From assembly GCA_963560245.1 (NCBI GenBank), contig CAUWNS010000017.1:1-39034 (forward strand): 39,034 nucleotides of DNA. The letters run 5' to 3'. This document shows positions 17,210 through 25,405 of the stretch, piece by piece (position 1 is the stretch's first letter; each line of letters starts with the position of its first letter). The position numbers and the translations under genes are program-made. The notes under the pieces are model-generated. The model was not told the origin of the DNA and did not search any database. It saw only the letters and a list, made by a program, of their open reading frames with translations. This DNA comes from Pseudoruminococcus_B sp937901805. Its GTDB lineage: Bacteria; Bacillota; Clostridia; Oscillospirales; Ruminococcaceae.

Positions 17210-18460
17210 TTACCATGTTTGCCCAATGGCGTCTGCCGCTGCACGCGCGGTGGAAAAAGCAATCTGGAGGTTAAATCCTCCGGTATATGCGTCCGTATCC
17301 AGGACTTCCCCTGCAAAATACAGGCCGGGAGCCAGCTTTGATTCCATTGTCTTCGGGTGAATTTCTTTTAATTCCACACCGCCGGAAGTGATGATGGCCT
17401 CCTGAATTGGACGCATCCCCTCCACCGTCATGGGAAACGCCTTGAGAAGACGGCAAAATGCCTGTCTTTGCTGTTTTGTAATCTGGTTGACCTTTTGCCC
17501 GCCCGGGATCCCGCTTTCATGAACCATTACGCCGATGAATTTCCTGGGCAATAAATCAGAAAGGGCATTGATAAAATCCCGGTTATGGTATTTTTCAAAA
17601 TCCCTCTGCAGCCGGGCATCCAGCTGCTGTTCATTCAATCCGGGCTTGAGATCCAAGTACAAACGGTAACGTCCCGGTTCCATAGGACGCATATGACAGC
17701 TTGCACTGAGCACCAGCGGCCCGGATACTCCAAAGTGGGTAAACAGCATCTCACCAAGCTCTTCAAAAACCGTCTTTCCTGTTTTTCCATCCACTGCTTT
17801 CAGGGAAACATTGCGTAGGGAAAGACCCTGAGCATCCTTGCAGAAAGATTCTCGGATCACCAGAGGAATCAGAGACGGGACAGGGGGATTGACCTGATGA
17901 CCTGCTTGTTTTGCAAACAGATATCCGTCTCCGGTAGACCCTGTCCCTGGATACGACTTTCCCCCGGTACAGACAAGAACATTTTTTGAAAAGAGCTTCT
18001 GTCCGTCCGCAAGGACAACTCCCTGAACCGCTCCGTTTTCAAAAAGCAGGCTCTTTACTGCACAATCATACCAGATCCGGTTATCTCCGCCCTGCGCATA
18101 ACGCAACAGGGCGTCCGCAATATCCGCCGCCTTATCCGACTGCGGAAAAACACGCTGTCCCCGCTCCACTTTTAACGCCACATCCCGGTTTTCAAAAAAG
18201 GCCATCGTATCGTAGGGGGAAAAACGGGAGAGCGCACTATACAAAAAGCGTCCTCCCGCAGCTACATTTTCCAGAAATTCCGGAATGTCACAGCAATTGG
18301 TTAAATTGCAGCGCCCTTTTCCAGTAATCAGTAATTTTCTTGCAGCATGGTGGTTTTTTTCCAGCACCACCGCCTTTTTGCCATGTTCGGCAAGAACGCC
18401 GGCCGCCATCAGCCCCGCTGCTCCTGCGCCGATAATAATACACGGTACTTTTTCTTCCAT
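17210..18460 (-). CDS. NAD(P)/FAD-dependent oxidoreductase, HI0933/BaiN-like flavoprotein
   Basis: A 416-residue flavoprotein of the HI0933 (YhiN/BaiN) family. The N-terminal FAD-binding Rossmann motif IIGAGAAGLMAAGVLAEHG is followed by GKGRCNLTN near residue 50, then VCTGGKSYPGTGSTGDGY in the middle and GLYFAGEVLDTDAYTGGFNLQ at the C-terminus, all family hallmarks. The substrate is generally unknown; some gut relatives are implicated in bile-acid reduction, which cannot be assumed here. Start ATG 18460 has AGGATGG upstream. It lies between rpiR and cmk. A perfect 18-bp palindrome is 31 bases before its start. Confidence 0.9.
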   Translation of the reverse strand: MEEKVPCIIIGAGAAGLMAAGVLAEHGKKAVVLEKNHHAARKLLITGKGRCNLTNCCDIPEFLENVAAGGRFLYSALSRFSPYDTMAFFENRDVALKVERGQRVFPQSDKAADIADALLRYAQGGDNRIWYDCAVKSLLFENGAVQGVVLADGQKLFSKNVLVCTGGKSYPGTGSTGDGYLFAKQAGHQVNPPVPSLIPLVIRESFCKDAQGLSLRNVSLKAVDGKTGKTVFEELGEMLFTHFGVSGPLVLSASCHMRPMEPGRYRLYLDLKPGLNEQQLDARLQRDFEKYHNRDFINALSDLLPRKFIGVMVHESGIPGGQKVNQITKQQRQAFCRLLKAFPMTVEGMRPIQEAIITSGGVELKEIHPKTMESKLAPGLYFAGEVLDTDAYTGGFNLQIAFSTARAAADAIGQTW

Positions 18461-18490
18461 AAAATCCATCCTGTCAATAGAAAACAGGCA

Positions 18491-18508
18491 CAGAAAACCG
18501 GTTTTCTG
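18491..18508. repeat. Perfect 18-bp palindrome between rpiR and the flavoprotein gene
   Basis: CAGAAAACCGGTTTTCTG reads the same on both strands. It has no T tract suited to termination on the minus strand. It could be an operator, for example for the adjacent RpiR protein, or an mRNA hairpin. Confidence 0.6.
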
Positions 18509-18524
18509 CCCCATTCCTTTCAGA

Positions 18525-19397
18525 TTAGTGTTGGGTATCCTCCGTCTTTTCATACACTTCATAGAGATCCCAGATGTGCTCCAGTTCGGTGAACGTTTTT
18601 TCCACTTCCACTTTCCTGCTGAGACCCACCGCTACAATTAAGGCATTGACCAGGCTGAGCGGGGCGACAAGCGAATCGACAAAGGAAGCCATGTCGCTTT
18701 TTGCAAGCAAAACATAATCTGCATGGCGGGCGATTGGCGCCGAATGGGAATCTGTGAGCGCAATCGTCTTTGCTCCGCGGCTTTTCGCATAGAGCATTGC
18801 CTTGGCCGTTCTGCTGGAATAGCGTGGAAAGCTGGCGGAAAGCAGAATATCCCCCGGTCCGATACGCAAAAGCTGTTCAAACATCTCGCTGGCTGAATTG
18901 GCAGAAATCAGACGGACGCTTGGCAATATCAGATTCAGATAAAAACTCATGAACTGGGCAATAGCTGCTGCACTGCGTATCCCAAGCAGATACAGGGTTT
19001 TTGCCTGCACAATTTCCTCCACCGAACTGTAAAAATCCTCTGCCGAAGTTTCCTCCAGCGTTTTTCGGATTTTATCGATATCCGATCCCAGCACCTGGCT
19101 GAGGACGTCTGTGTTCCCAATCCGATCGCTGGTCACCGCCATTCTCTGTACAGAGGTGAGCTTATTTCGAATAAGCTCCTGCAGCGCGCGCTGAAGCTGA
19201 GGATACCCGTCAAATTCAAGTTCCGTTGCAAATCGAACCACCGTAGATTCGCTGACGCCAACCGTTGCCCCTAGTTTGGACGCCGTCATAAATGCGGCCT
19301 TATCATAATGATGGATAATATAATTTGCAATCAGTTTCTGTCCTTTTGAAAAGGTTTTCATCCGGTTCTCCACAAGTACCAGCAAATCCTGCTTCAT
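18525..19397 (-). CDS. RpiR-family transcriptional regulator with SIS domain
   Basis: A 290-residue regulator. Residues 1-77 form the HTH_6 domain (SKGQKLIANYII, then VGVSESTVVRFATELEFDGY), and about 120-260 a SIS sugar-phosphate sensing domain (LYLLGIRSAAAIAQFM, ILLSASFPRYSSRTAKAM). It likely binds a phosphosugar and controls nearby or distant sugar genes. ATG 19397 has GGGGGA upstream. It is the first gene of the run ending in ispH-rpsA, an unexpected place for a sugar-phosphate regulator. Confidence 0.92.
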   Translation of the reverse strand: MKQDLLVLVENRMKTFSKGQKLIANYIIHHYDKAAFMTASKLGATVGVSESTVVRFATELEFDGYPQLQRALQELIRNKLTSVQRMAVTSDRIGNTDVLSQVLGSDIDKIRKTLEETSAEDFYSSVEEIVQAKTLYLLGIRSAAAIAQFMSFYLNLILPSVRLISANSASEMFEQLLRIGPGDILLSASFPRYSSRTAKAMLYAKSRGAKTIALTDSHSAPIARHADYVLLAKSDMASFVDSLVAPLSLVNALIVAVGLSRKVEVEKTFTELEHIWDLYEVYEKTEDTQH

Positions 19398-19419
19398 CGC
19401 GCATTCCCCCATTTCTTTT

Positions 19420-19448
19420 ATCATACTTGACGGACCTGCAAAAATCAA
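19420..19448 (-). promoter_or_regulatory. Putative sigma-A promoter of rpiR
   Basis: Minus strand: TTGATT, 17-base spacer, TATGAT. The leader to ATG 19397 would be only about 15-20 bases, just enough for the GGGGGA ribosome site. Confidence 0.5.
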
Positions 19449-19519
19449 GTAAAGGAATCGGTTTCACAAAAAAGTAAGGATTTTTCTGCAATTTTTCAAA
19501 AAAAACTTTCATAAATAAT

Positions 19520-19546
19520 CCTTCCCCGGATTTTTGCCGGGGAAGG
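19520..19546 (-). terminator. Hairpin after the ABC exporter operon
   Basis: A perfect 10-bp stem (CCTTCCCCGG, 19520-19529, with 19537-19546) and a seven-base loop. The minus-strand tail is ATTATTTAT, a modest U tract. It lies between the exporter stop and the rpiR promoter. Confidence 0.6.
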
Positions 19547-19596
19547 AGAAAAACAGATTCTTTTTTCTTCATTTCCATCAAAGGACATCTTTCTGC

Positions 19597-21366
19597 CTAT
19601 TGCTGCACAGTCTCCTGCTGTTTGCTGACCTTACCGCTCCACTCGCTGTAGATACCGCCAAGCGCCATCAACTGTTCATGATTTCCCTGCTCCACAATTG
19701 TTCCGCCGCTGAGGACGTAAATACAATCGCAATCCCGGATAGTAGAGAGGCGGTGCGCAATAAAAATTGCCGTTCGCCCTTTGGAAATTTGTTTGATGGA
19801 TTTCTGAATAATCTGCTCCGTGTTGGAATCAATATTTGCCGTCGCCTCATCCAGCACCAGCACAGCCGGATCGTGGGAAATTGCCCTTGCAAAAGAGAGC
19901 AGCTGCCGTTCGCCTGCGGAAAAGGTGCTCCCCCGTTCTGAGACCTGGGCATCCAAGCCATCCGGATGCTTTGCGATAAACCCATCCGCCGCCGACAGGG
20001 TAACTGCCTCGTGGATTTTTTCTTCTGAGATATCGGACTGAAGGGCAATGTTTTCAGCGATAGTGCCGGAGAATAAGAAGACGTCCTGCAAAACCACACA
20101 GACTTCTTCCCTCAGCGCGCCGAGATTCCAGTCGCGGATGGAAACGCCGTCAATGAGGATATCCCCCTTTTGAATCGGATAAAATCCAGAAATCAAATTG
20201 ATGATGGTTGTTTTGCCTGCGCCGGTCGGTCCGATAAAGGCGACTTTCTGCCCGCGTTCAATGGTAAAACTGACGTCTTTTAATATCCAGTTTTCTCCTT
20301 CATAGGCAAACCAGACGTGGCGGAATTCCACCTTTCCAAGCACCTTTTCCGCGCGGCTGTTTTCATGGATATCTTCCTGCGCGTCATGGTCATCGAGGAT
20401 TTCAAAAATACGATCGGCAGAGATTGCCGCTGACTGAATGGTATTGTACTGTTCCGCCAAGTCGTTAATCGGTTCAAAGAATTTTTTAATATAGGTGGTA
20501 AACGCATATACCACTCCCAATTCCAGAACGCCGCCCGAAATCCCATGATAACCATAGACCACCAACAGAGCAATCGTCAGGGAGTTGACAACTTCCATCA
20601 GCGGACGTAGCAGGCTGTTCATTTTGATTTGGAACAGCGTGCTGTCATAATACTCTTTATTCAGGGTTTTGAACTCACCAAGCTTATTCTTCTCCCGGTT
20701 GAATGCCTGTACAGTTTTCATCCCATCAATATTTTCCGAAAAAAATCCATTGATACGCCCAATCAGGCGTTTCATTTTCTTAAAATTGCGCCGCAAAGCT
20801 CCGCGGATCGTAAAGGTGATCAACACAATTACCGGAATCGTCGAAAAACCCACTAAAGCGAGTTTAAAATCCATTTGCAGCATGGTAAAGATGATCCCAA
20901 CCAGTAAAATAACGTCTTTAAACAGGTTTACCATAATTTCGGTATAAAATTCATTGAGCGCTTCGATATCATTGGTCGCCCTGGTCAGCAGACGGCCGCT
21001 GCTGTAGCGGTCAAATGCGGACAGCGACATCCGGCTGATTTTTGAAAAGACGTTGATGCGCAGGACATTTAAGATTTTCTGACCAATTTTGTTGATAATT
21101 CTTGCCTGTAAAAGCGTACAGACAGAACCAATAAAAATGACGATAAAGTACAGGGTTCCCATACCAGTGACTGAATATAAGCCATGTTGCTCGATATTGT
21201 GGGTTAAAAAATCATCAATGATGATTTTCATGACATATGGCTTCAGAATTTCTGCCGCATTGATTACAATAATCAGAATCATACACAAACCGATTAACCA
21301 TTTGTAGGGCAAAAGGTATTTAGCCAATTTTAAGAGACTGTGTTTATTTTTTTCTCTTGATTTCAT
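19597..21366 (-). CDS. ABC exporter half-transporter, catalytically complete subunit (YfiC/BmrD-like)
   Basis: A 589-residue ABC exporter with an N-terminal six-helix membrane domain (about 1-320) and a C-terminal ATPase (about 345-575). The ATPase has Walker A GPTGAGKTT, Walker B VLVLDEATANID with the catalytic glutamate, and IFIAHRLSTIRD. Its signature motif is FSAGERQ rather than LSGGQ. It pairs with the next gene upstream (18 bases apart) as a heterodimer of the BmrCD/TM287-288 type, probably exporting drugs, lipids or peptides. GGGAAGGGGGA precedes the ATG. Confidence 0.93.
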   Translation of the reverse strand: MKSREKNKHSLLKLAKYLLPYKWLIGLCMILIIVINAAEILKPYVMKIIIDDFLTHNIEQHGLYSVTGMGTLYFIVIFIGSVCTLLQARIINKIGQKILNVLRINVFSKISRMSLSAFDRYSSGRLLTRATNDIEALNEFYTEIMVNLFKDVILLVGIIFTMLQMDFKLALVGFSTIPVIVLITFTIRGALRRNFKKMKRLIGRINGFFSENIDGMKTVQAFNREKNKLGEFKTLNKEYYDSTLFQIKMNSLLRPLMEVVNSLTIALLVVYGYHGISGGVLELGVVYAFTTYIKKFFEPINDLAEQYNTIQSAAISADRIFEILDDHDAQEDIHENSRAEKVLGKVEFRHVWFAYEGENWILKDVSFTIERGQKVAFIGPTGAGKTTIINLISGFYPIQKGDILIDGVSIRDWNLGALREEVCVVLQDVFLFSGTIAENIALQSDISEEKIHEAVTLSAADGFIAKHPDGLDAQVSERGSTFSAGERQLLSFARAISHDPAVLVLDEATANIDSNTEQIIQKSIKQISKGRTAIFIAHRLSTIRDCDCIYVLSGGTIVEQGNHEQLMALGGIYSEWSGKVSKQQETVQQ

Positions 21367-21384
21367 TCCAATTCTCCCCCTTCC

Positions 21385-23136
21385 CTACAGCAGATCCGGC
21401 ACATCTGCATCCGCATCTGCATTCTTACTCTGCTGGAGATACATATGCGCATATTTCCCATTCTGCTCCATCAGCTGCTCATGGGTACCGTATTCTATAA
21501 TCTTTCCATCCTGAAGATAGATGATTTTATCGGCGTTGCGAAGTGCGGAAATTCTCTGAGAGATAATAATCGAAGTCTTTCCCTGCATGGTTTTTTGCAG
21601 GTTTTTCAAAATCCGCTGCTCTGTATTTACATCCACAGAACTGAGCACATCGTCGAAAATCAAAATACGGGGATGTTTTACAATCGCCCTTGCGATAATT
21701 ACGCGCTTTTTCTGCCCGCCGGATAACTGATGGCCGCGTTCACCCACCGGGGTATCATAGCCATTCGAAAATTTGTACATATCTTTTTTCAAATCGCTGT
21801 ATTCGGAAACTTCGTCAATGGTTTCCGTGGTGCAGTCCTCCTGATAAAAAGAGATATTCTGGCCGATAGTTGTATTAAACAGGAATTCCTCCTGCGGGAC
21901 ATAGCCGATACTCTCCCGGATAGCTTTGGAAGGGATATCGCACAGATCTACCCCGTCAATAAAAATGCTCCCCCTTGGGACCGGATGGAACTTGAGCAGT
22001 AAATCAATCAGGGTAGTCTTCCCGCTTCCGGTTTCACCGACAATCCCGAGAGACTCCCCTTGTTTTAATTCAAAGCTGATATCGCTGAGAACATTCATTG
22101 CATCATTTTCATAGGCATATGTCAGATGACTGACCTTGATATTCCCCAAAATTTCCTGATTATAATCCTTGTATTCCTTTTCCTCGATCTGGGACAATTT
22201 AAAGACGTCGTTTAAACGGCGCATGGACGCGCTTCCCTTTTCAAAAGAGTTGATAACACGCCCAAGTGAGATAATCGGCGCCATAATCATAATCAGGTAA
22301 TCGTTAAACGCAGTCAGTTCACCCACGCTAATTTCCTGCGACATAACCATATTCGAGCCCAAAATCAAGCTGATCATAAAACTGATCCCGAAAAAAATCT
22401 GGATCAGGGGATTCAGCAGAGAAGAGGTATAGGCAAGCTTGACGTTGGCATCCCGCATCTCATTACTGCTTTTGACAAAATTCTGTATCGTGCGATCTTC
22501 CTGATGAAACGCTTTGATAACACGCATTCCCATAATATCTTCCTGGATTCTTCCGGAAATTTGGGCAAACATTTTCTGTACTGTCAAAAAGCGGACTCGG
22601 ATTTTTTTCCCGATAAAAACAACGCTTAAAACAGCAAACGGAATTGGGATTAAAGAAAAGCAGGTCAATTTGGGGTTGATTTCAGAAAACATATTGAACA
22701 TGGCAAAAAAAAGCGTGGAACAGCCCGTTAAAATATTGGCCAGCGCCATGCTCGCAGTTTGCCGTACTGCGCCGATATCATTGATAGCCAGCGCCATCAA
22801 ATCTCCCGTCTTATTCTCATTGTAAAAGGATGTGGGCATATTCTGATATTTTACAAACAGGCTTTCCCTTAAAAAAACTTCCAGATTCCGTGCATTTCCA
22901 TTGATAAAATAACGCCAGCAGTACCGGGTAAGAAATGCCCCAGCCGCCGCTATCACAAGCAAAAGCACCTGCATGTACACATATTGCTTATCAATTTCAG
23001 CAGCCGGCCGGTTCAGCCCATCGATGGCATTGCCAAGATAAATCGGCGTTAGGGACAGCACAAAGGAATTCAGTACTAAAAAGAAAACTCCGGGCAGATA
23101 TCTCCAGCCATATTTTTTTAAAAACTGTTTAACCAT
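21385..23136 (-). CDS. ABC exporter half-transporter, subunit with degenerate Walker B (YfiB/BmrC-like)
   Basis: A 583-residue ABC exporter, first gene of the pair. The membrane domain covers about residues 1-310; the ATPase has Walker A GETGSGKTT, signature LSGGQKKRV, and Walker B ILIFDDVLSSVD. In the last the catalytic glutamate is replaced by aspartate. Together with the partner's altered signature (FSAGE), this forms one degenerate ATP site, as in known heterodimeric exporters. The short Asp-rich C-terminus (NADADADVPDLL) is unusual. The ATG follows AGGGGGAAGGGG. Confidence 0.93.
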   Translation of the reverse strand: MVKQFLKKYGWRYLPGVFFLVLNSFVLSLTPIYLGNAIDGLNRPAAEIDKQYVYMQVLLLVIAAAGAFLTRYCWRYFINGNARNLEVFLRESLFVKYQNMPTSFYNENKTGDLMALAINDIGAVRQTASMALANILTGCSTLFFAMFNMFSEINPKLTCFSLIPIPFAVLSVVFIGKKIRVRFLTVQKMFAQISGRIQEDIMGMRVIKAFHQEDRTIQNFVKSSNEMRDANVKLAYTSSLLNPLIQIFFGISFMISLILGSNMVMSQEISVGELTAFNDYLIMIMAPIISLGRVINSFEKGSASMRRLNDVFKLSQIEEKEYKDYNQEILGNIKVSHLTYAYENDAMNVLSDISFELKQGESLGIVGETGSGKTTLIDLLLKFHPVPRGSIFIDGVDLCDIPSKAIRESIGYVPQEEFLFNTTIGQNISFYQEDCTTETIDEVSEYSDLKKDMYKFSNGYDTPVGERGHQLSGGQKKRVIIARAIVKHPRILIFDDVLSSVDVNTEQRILKNLQKTMQGKTSIIISQRISALRNADKIIYLQDGKIIEYGTHEQLMEQNGKYAHMYLQQSKNADADADVPDLL

Positions 23137-23175
23137 TACCCCTTCCCCCTTCTCTTTTCAATAATTTACCTTTTT

Positions 23176-23195
23176 ATTATAGCTCTTATTTGAGC
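23176..23195 (-). promoter_or_regulatory. Possible promoter -10 with inverted repeat upstream of the ABC exporter
   Basis: Minus strand TATAAT (23176-23181) is directly preceded by GCTC-N6-GAGC (23182-23195). No good -35 hexamer is found at 16-18 bases. The repeat overlapping the promoter could be an operator. Confidence 0.3.
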
Positions 23196-23321
23196 AAATT
23201 GCACCCAGTTAGAATAATTTATATAAAAATTTTGTTATCTTCGTATAATAACACCTCGCTTTTTTAGCAAATTTACGAATTGACATTACTTTCTCTATTT
23301 AAAGCAATAGCATAATAGCTC

Positions 23322-23351
23322 AAAAAGAAAAAAGACAGGGAATCCCTGCCT
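23322..23351 (-). terminator. Intrinsic terminator after the permease gene
   Basis: Stem AGGCAGG / CCTGTCT (23345-23351 with 23333-23339) around a five-base loop, followed on the minus strand by TTTTTTCTTTTTG. It lies 13 bases past the permease stop codon. Confidence 0.82.
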
Positions 23352-23363
23352 TTGAACGCCATT

Positions 23364-24371
23364 TCAAAATATAAAGAGAAGAACACTCCCCAAGGCCACG
23401 GAAAGGACAAACAACACTCCCGTATATACCGCAATAAATCTCGCTTTGAACGCCCGGCTGAGCAAGACAATTTCCGGAACGGATATCATCATAGTCGCCA
23501 CAATAAAGGAAAGTGCAACTGGTATGCTGAGCGTCCGAAATATACCAATGAGCGGCAGGATAGTAAACATATCGGAGTGGATGGGAAGCCCAACCAGACA
23601 GACCGCTAAAACGGACAAAAAGCTGTTGTCCGTAACAAATTCAGAGGCCTGCTCGATTGGAAGAAATACCGCCATTGCTGCGGAAAGCGCAACACCCAGC
23701 AGAATAAACAGCCAGGAGGAGGAAAACACTTCCCCTGTAGAATGCAGGGCACAGCGTATCCTGCCCCATAAAGTATCCGGATTGGAACGTCCATGATGAT
23801 CGTGGTGGTGATGCTCATGGCGGTGATGGTGATGTTCTAAATCCTGCTCATTCACATGATAGAGTTTCACATCCCCTGTTTTGAAAAAGAACGCCATTAC
23901 AACGGAACTCACCACAGTCATGATCACGGACAAAGCTACATATACCAGGAAAAAGGTGAGATCCGCCACAGAAAACAGGGCAATCAGGGCCGTCAGGTTC
24001 AACATAGAAGCAGAAGACAGGAAGCAGATACATACTCCCACCGGTACCCCCATATTCAATAAACCAATGACTACCGGGATAATGGTACAGCTGCAAAAAG
24101 GGGAAAGCGTTCCCAAGAGCAATGCCAGGGCATATCCCCAAACACTGTTGAGCCCAACCAGTTTTTTCTGCATTTTGTCAAAGTTGAGATAGGTCTGCAA
24201 AAATGAGACAATCGACATGACAACAAACAAAATGAGGAAAATATTGATGGAATCCACCACAAATTCTGTCAGAAAATGGACGCCTTCATGCGGAAGACCC
24301 GTTTGTTCTAAAGTTTGCTCCAGCCAGATCGCCAAAAAACCATTATGTTCATGTCCGTGAAATTCCTGCAT
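23364..24371 (-). CDS. ArsP/SO_0444-type permease with His-rich cytoplasmic loop
   Basis: A 335-residue membrane permease of the DUF318/ArsP superfamily, with about eight hydrophobic segments. The family motif GTLSPFCSCTIIPV near residue 90 carries the conserved cysteine pair. The central loop (about residues 179-197) holds roughly a dozen histidines with Asp/Glu, a likely metal-binding stretch; His residues also occur near the N-terminus (HGHEHN). By family it should export a metal or metalloid, such as arsenicals, copper or zinc; the substrate is undetermined. The ATG follows GGGG. No ArsR or other metal regulator is adjacent. Confidence 0.85.
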   Translation of the reverse strand: MQEFHGHEHNGFLAIWLEQTLEQTGLPHEGVHFLTEFVVDSINIFLILFVVMSIVSFLQTYLNFDKMQKKLVGLNSVWGYALALLLGTLSPFCSCTIIPVVIGLLNMGVPVGVCICFLSSASMLNLTALIALFSVADLTFFLVYVALSVIMTVVSSVVMAFFFKTGDVKLYHVNEQDLEHHHHRHEHHHHDHHGRSNPDTLWGRIRCALHSTGEVFSSSWLFILLGVALSAAMAVFLPIEQASEFVTDNSFLSVLAVCLVGLPIHSDMFTILPLIGIFRTLSIPVALSFIVATMMISVPEIVLLSRAFKARFIAVYTGVLFVLSVALGSVLLFIF

Positions 24372-24890
24372 GGAAAAACCCCTTTTAAATAGAATACGAT
24401 ACTAAAAAGCATCCAATTCCAGTATAACAAACTTGTCAATCTTGAATCCGGATTTTTTCCGCTTTCCTGCGATCCAGTTCCAAGCCCTGCTTTTCCGTCA
24501 AAAAATCCCCAGCCTTTTGTATAAGCCGGGGACTTCAATGAAAGCCCGAACCTTCGCAGCTTTCTGCTCAACAGGGAATTTCACCATTCCATGGCGCCGT
24601 AATCTTCCCTAGTCAAGCAGAAGACGGATTGCCTTTTCCAATATTGTGATTAAAATATCCCGCATAGGGCGCTCCAAAAAGCAGAAGGGCATCCGCAAAA
24701 CAGTTAACCGAGAAAATGTCCATAAACAAAGACAGCCTCAGTACAACTCGCTTTTATACAGAGAGATCCTGCCCTCAAACAGAAGACTTGAAACCAGCGC
24801 CCCTTGATATCCCCCTTTCAAATACCGGGACATGCCTCCAGCCGGATTCCTCTTACAATACGGCTTTTCTATGAAAAATTTCCGCAGCGG
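24372..24890. other. 519-base stretch without a recognised gene; possible small RNA or gene remnant
   Basis: No convincing ORF is seen on either strand; the best minus-strand frames are under 40 codons. Two structures stand out on the minus strand: a terminator-like hairpin (24500-24531) with no gene immediately upstream, and about 20 bases before it a compact nested hairpin (about 24540-24564: GAAAGC/GCTTTC enclosing CGAA/TTCG). A TTGACA occurs at about 24434-24439, but without a well-spaced -10. It may encode an untranslated RNA or be decayed coding sequence. Confidence 0.35.
24500..24531 (-). terminator. Orphan terminator-like hairpin
   Basis: CCCCGGC and GCTGGGG (one mismatch) form a stem with an 11-base loop, followed on the minus strand by ATTTTTTG. 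It lies 360 bases past the mgsA stop with no coding sequence between. Confidence 0.55.
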
Positions 24891-25385
24891 TTAAAACTCG
24901 GAAAGATTCCCCTTAGAAAAATCCTCTGTTCTGCGTTTCATCCGTTTCGCATAGTCAATGATGTGCCGATCATATTCCTCATCCATCAATGGAGAGCTAA
25001 GCAGAAAATCCGCCGTGGAGGGGTTGGTCGCTACCGGAATATCATAGAGTGCGGAGATGCGCAGCAACGCCTTGACATCCGGGTCATGCGGCTGGGCGGA
25101 AAGGGGATCCCAGAAAAAAATCATGAAGTCGATTTCCCCTTCCGCAATCCTTGCGCCAATCTGCTGATCTCCTCCGAGCGGGCCGCTGTGGTATCCTTTT
25201 ACCGGAAGGCCAGCGTGTTCGCTGATGAGTTTTGCCGTCGTCCCGGTTCCGCACAGGAAATGCCGGTGCAGGATTTCCTTTTTCGCCTTTACCCATTCAA
25301 TCAAATCCTGTTTACGGTTATCATGGGCAATAAGAGCAATATGTTTTTGTTTTTCCAGTTTGACAATCTGATAATCCCGTTCCAT
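24891..25385 (-). CDS. mgsA: Methylglyoxal synthase
   Basis: A 164-residue enzyme converting dihydroxyacetone phosphate to methylglyoxal and phosphate, a bypass of lower glycolysis. Motifs: ALIAHDNRKQDLIEW near residue 18, GTGTTAKLI, and SGPLGGDQQIGARIAEG with the catalytic Asp, then FFWDPLSAQPHDPDV, all typical. The C-terminus extends slightly beyond the fold (KRRTEDFSKGNLSEF). ATG 25385 has AAGGAG nine bases upstream. It lies 20 bases after mutY and is likely cotranscribed. Confidence 0.96.
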   Translation of the reverse strand: MERDYQIVKLEKQKHIALIAHDNRKQDLIEWVKAKKEILHRHFLCGTGTTAKLISEHAGLPVKGYHSGPLGGDQQIGARIAEGEIDFMIFFWDPLSAQPHDPDVKALLRISALYDIPVATNPSTADFLLSSPLMDEEYDRHIIDYAKRMKRRTEDFSKGNLSEF

Positions 25386-25405
25386 CAAGCATTTCTCCTT
25401 TTTCT

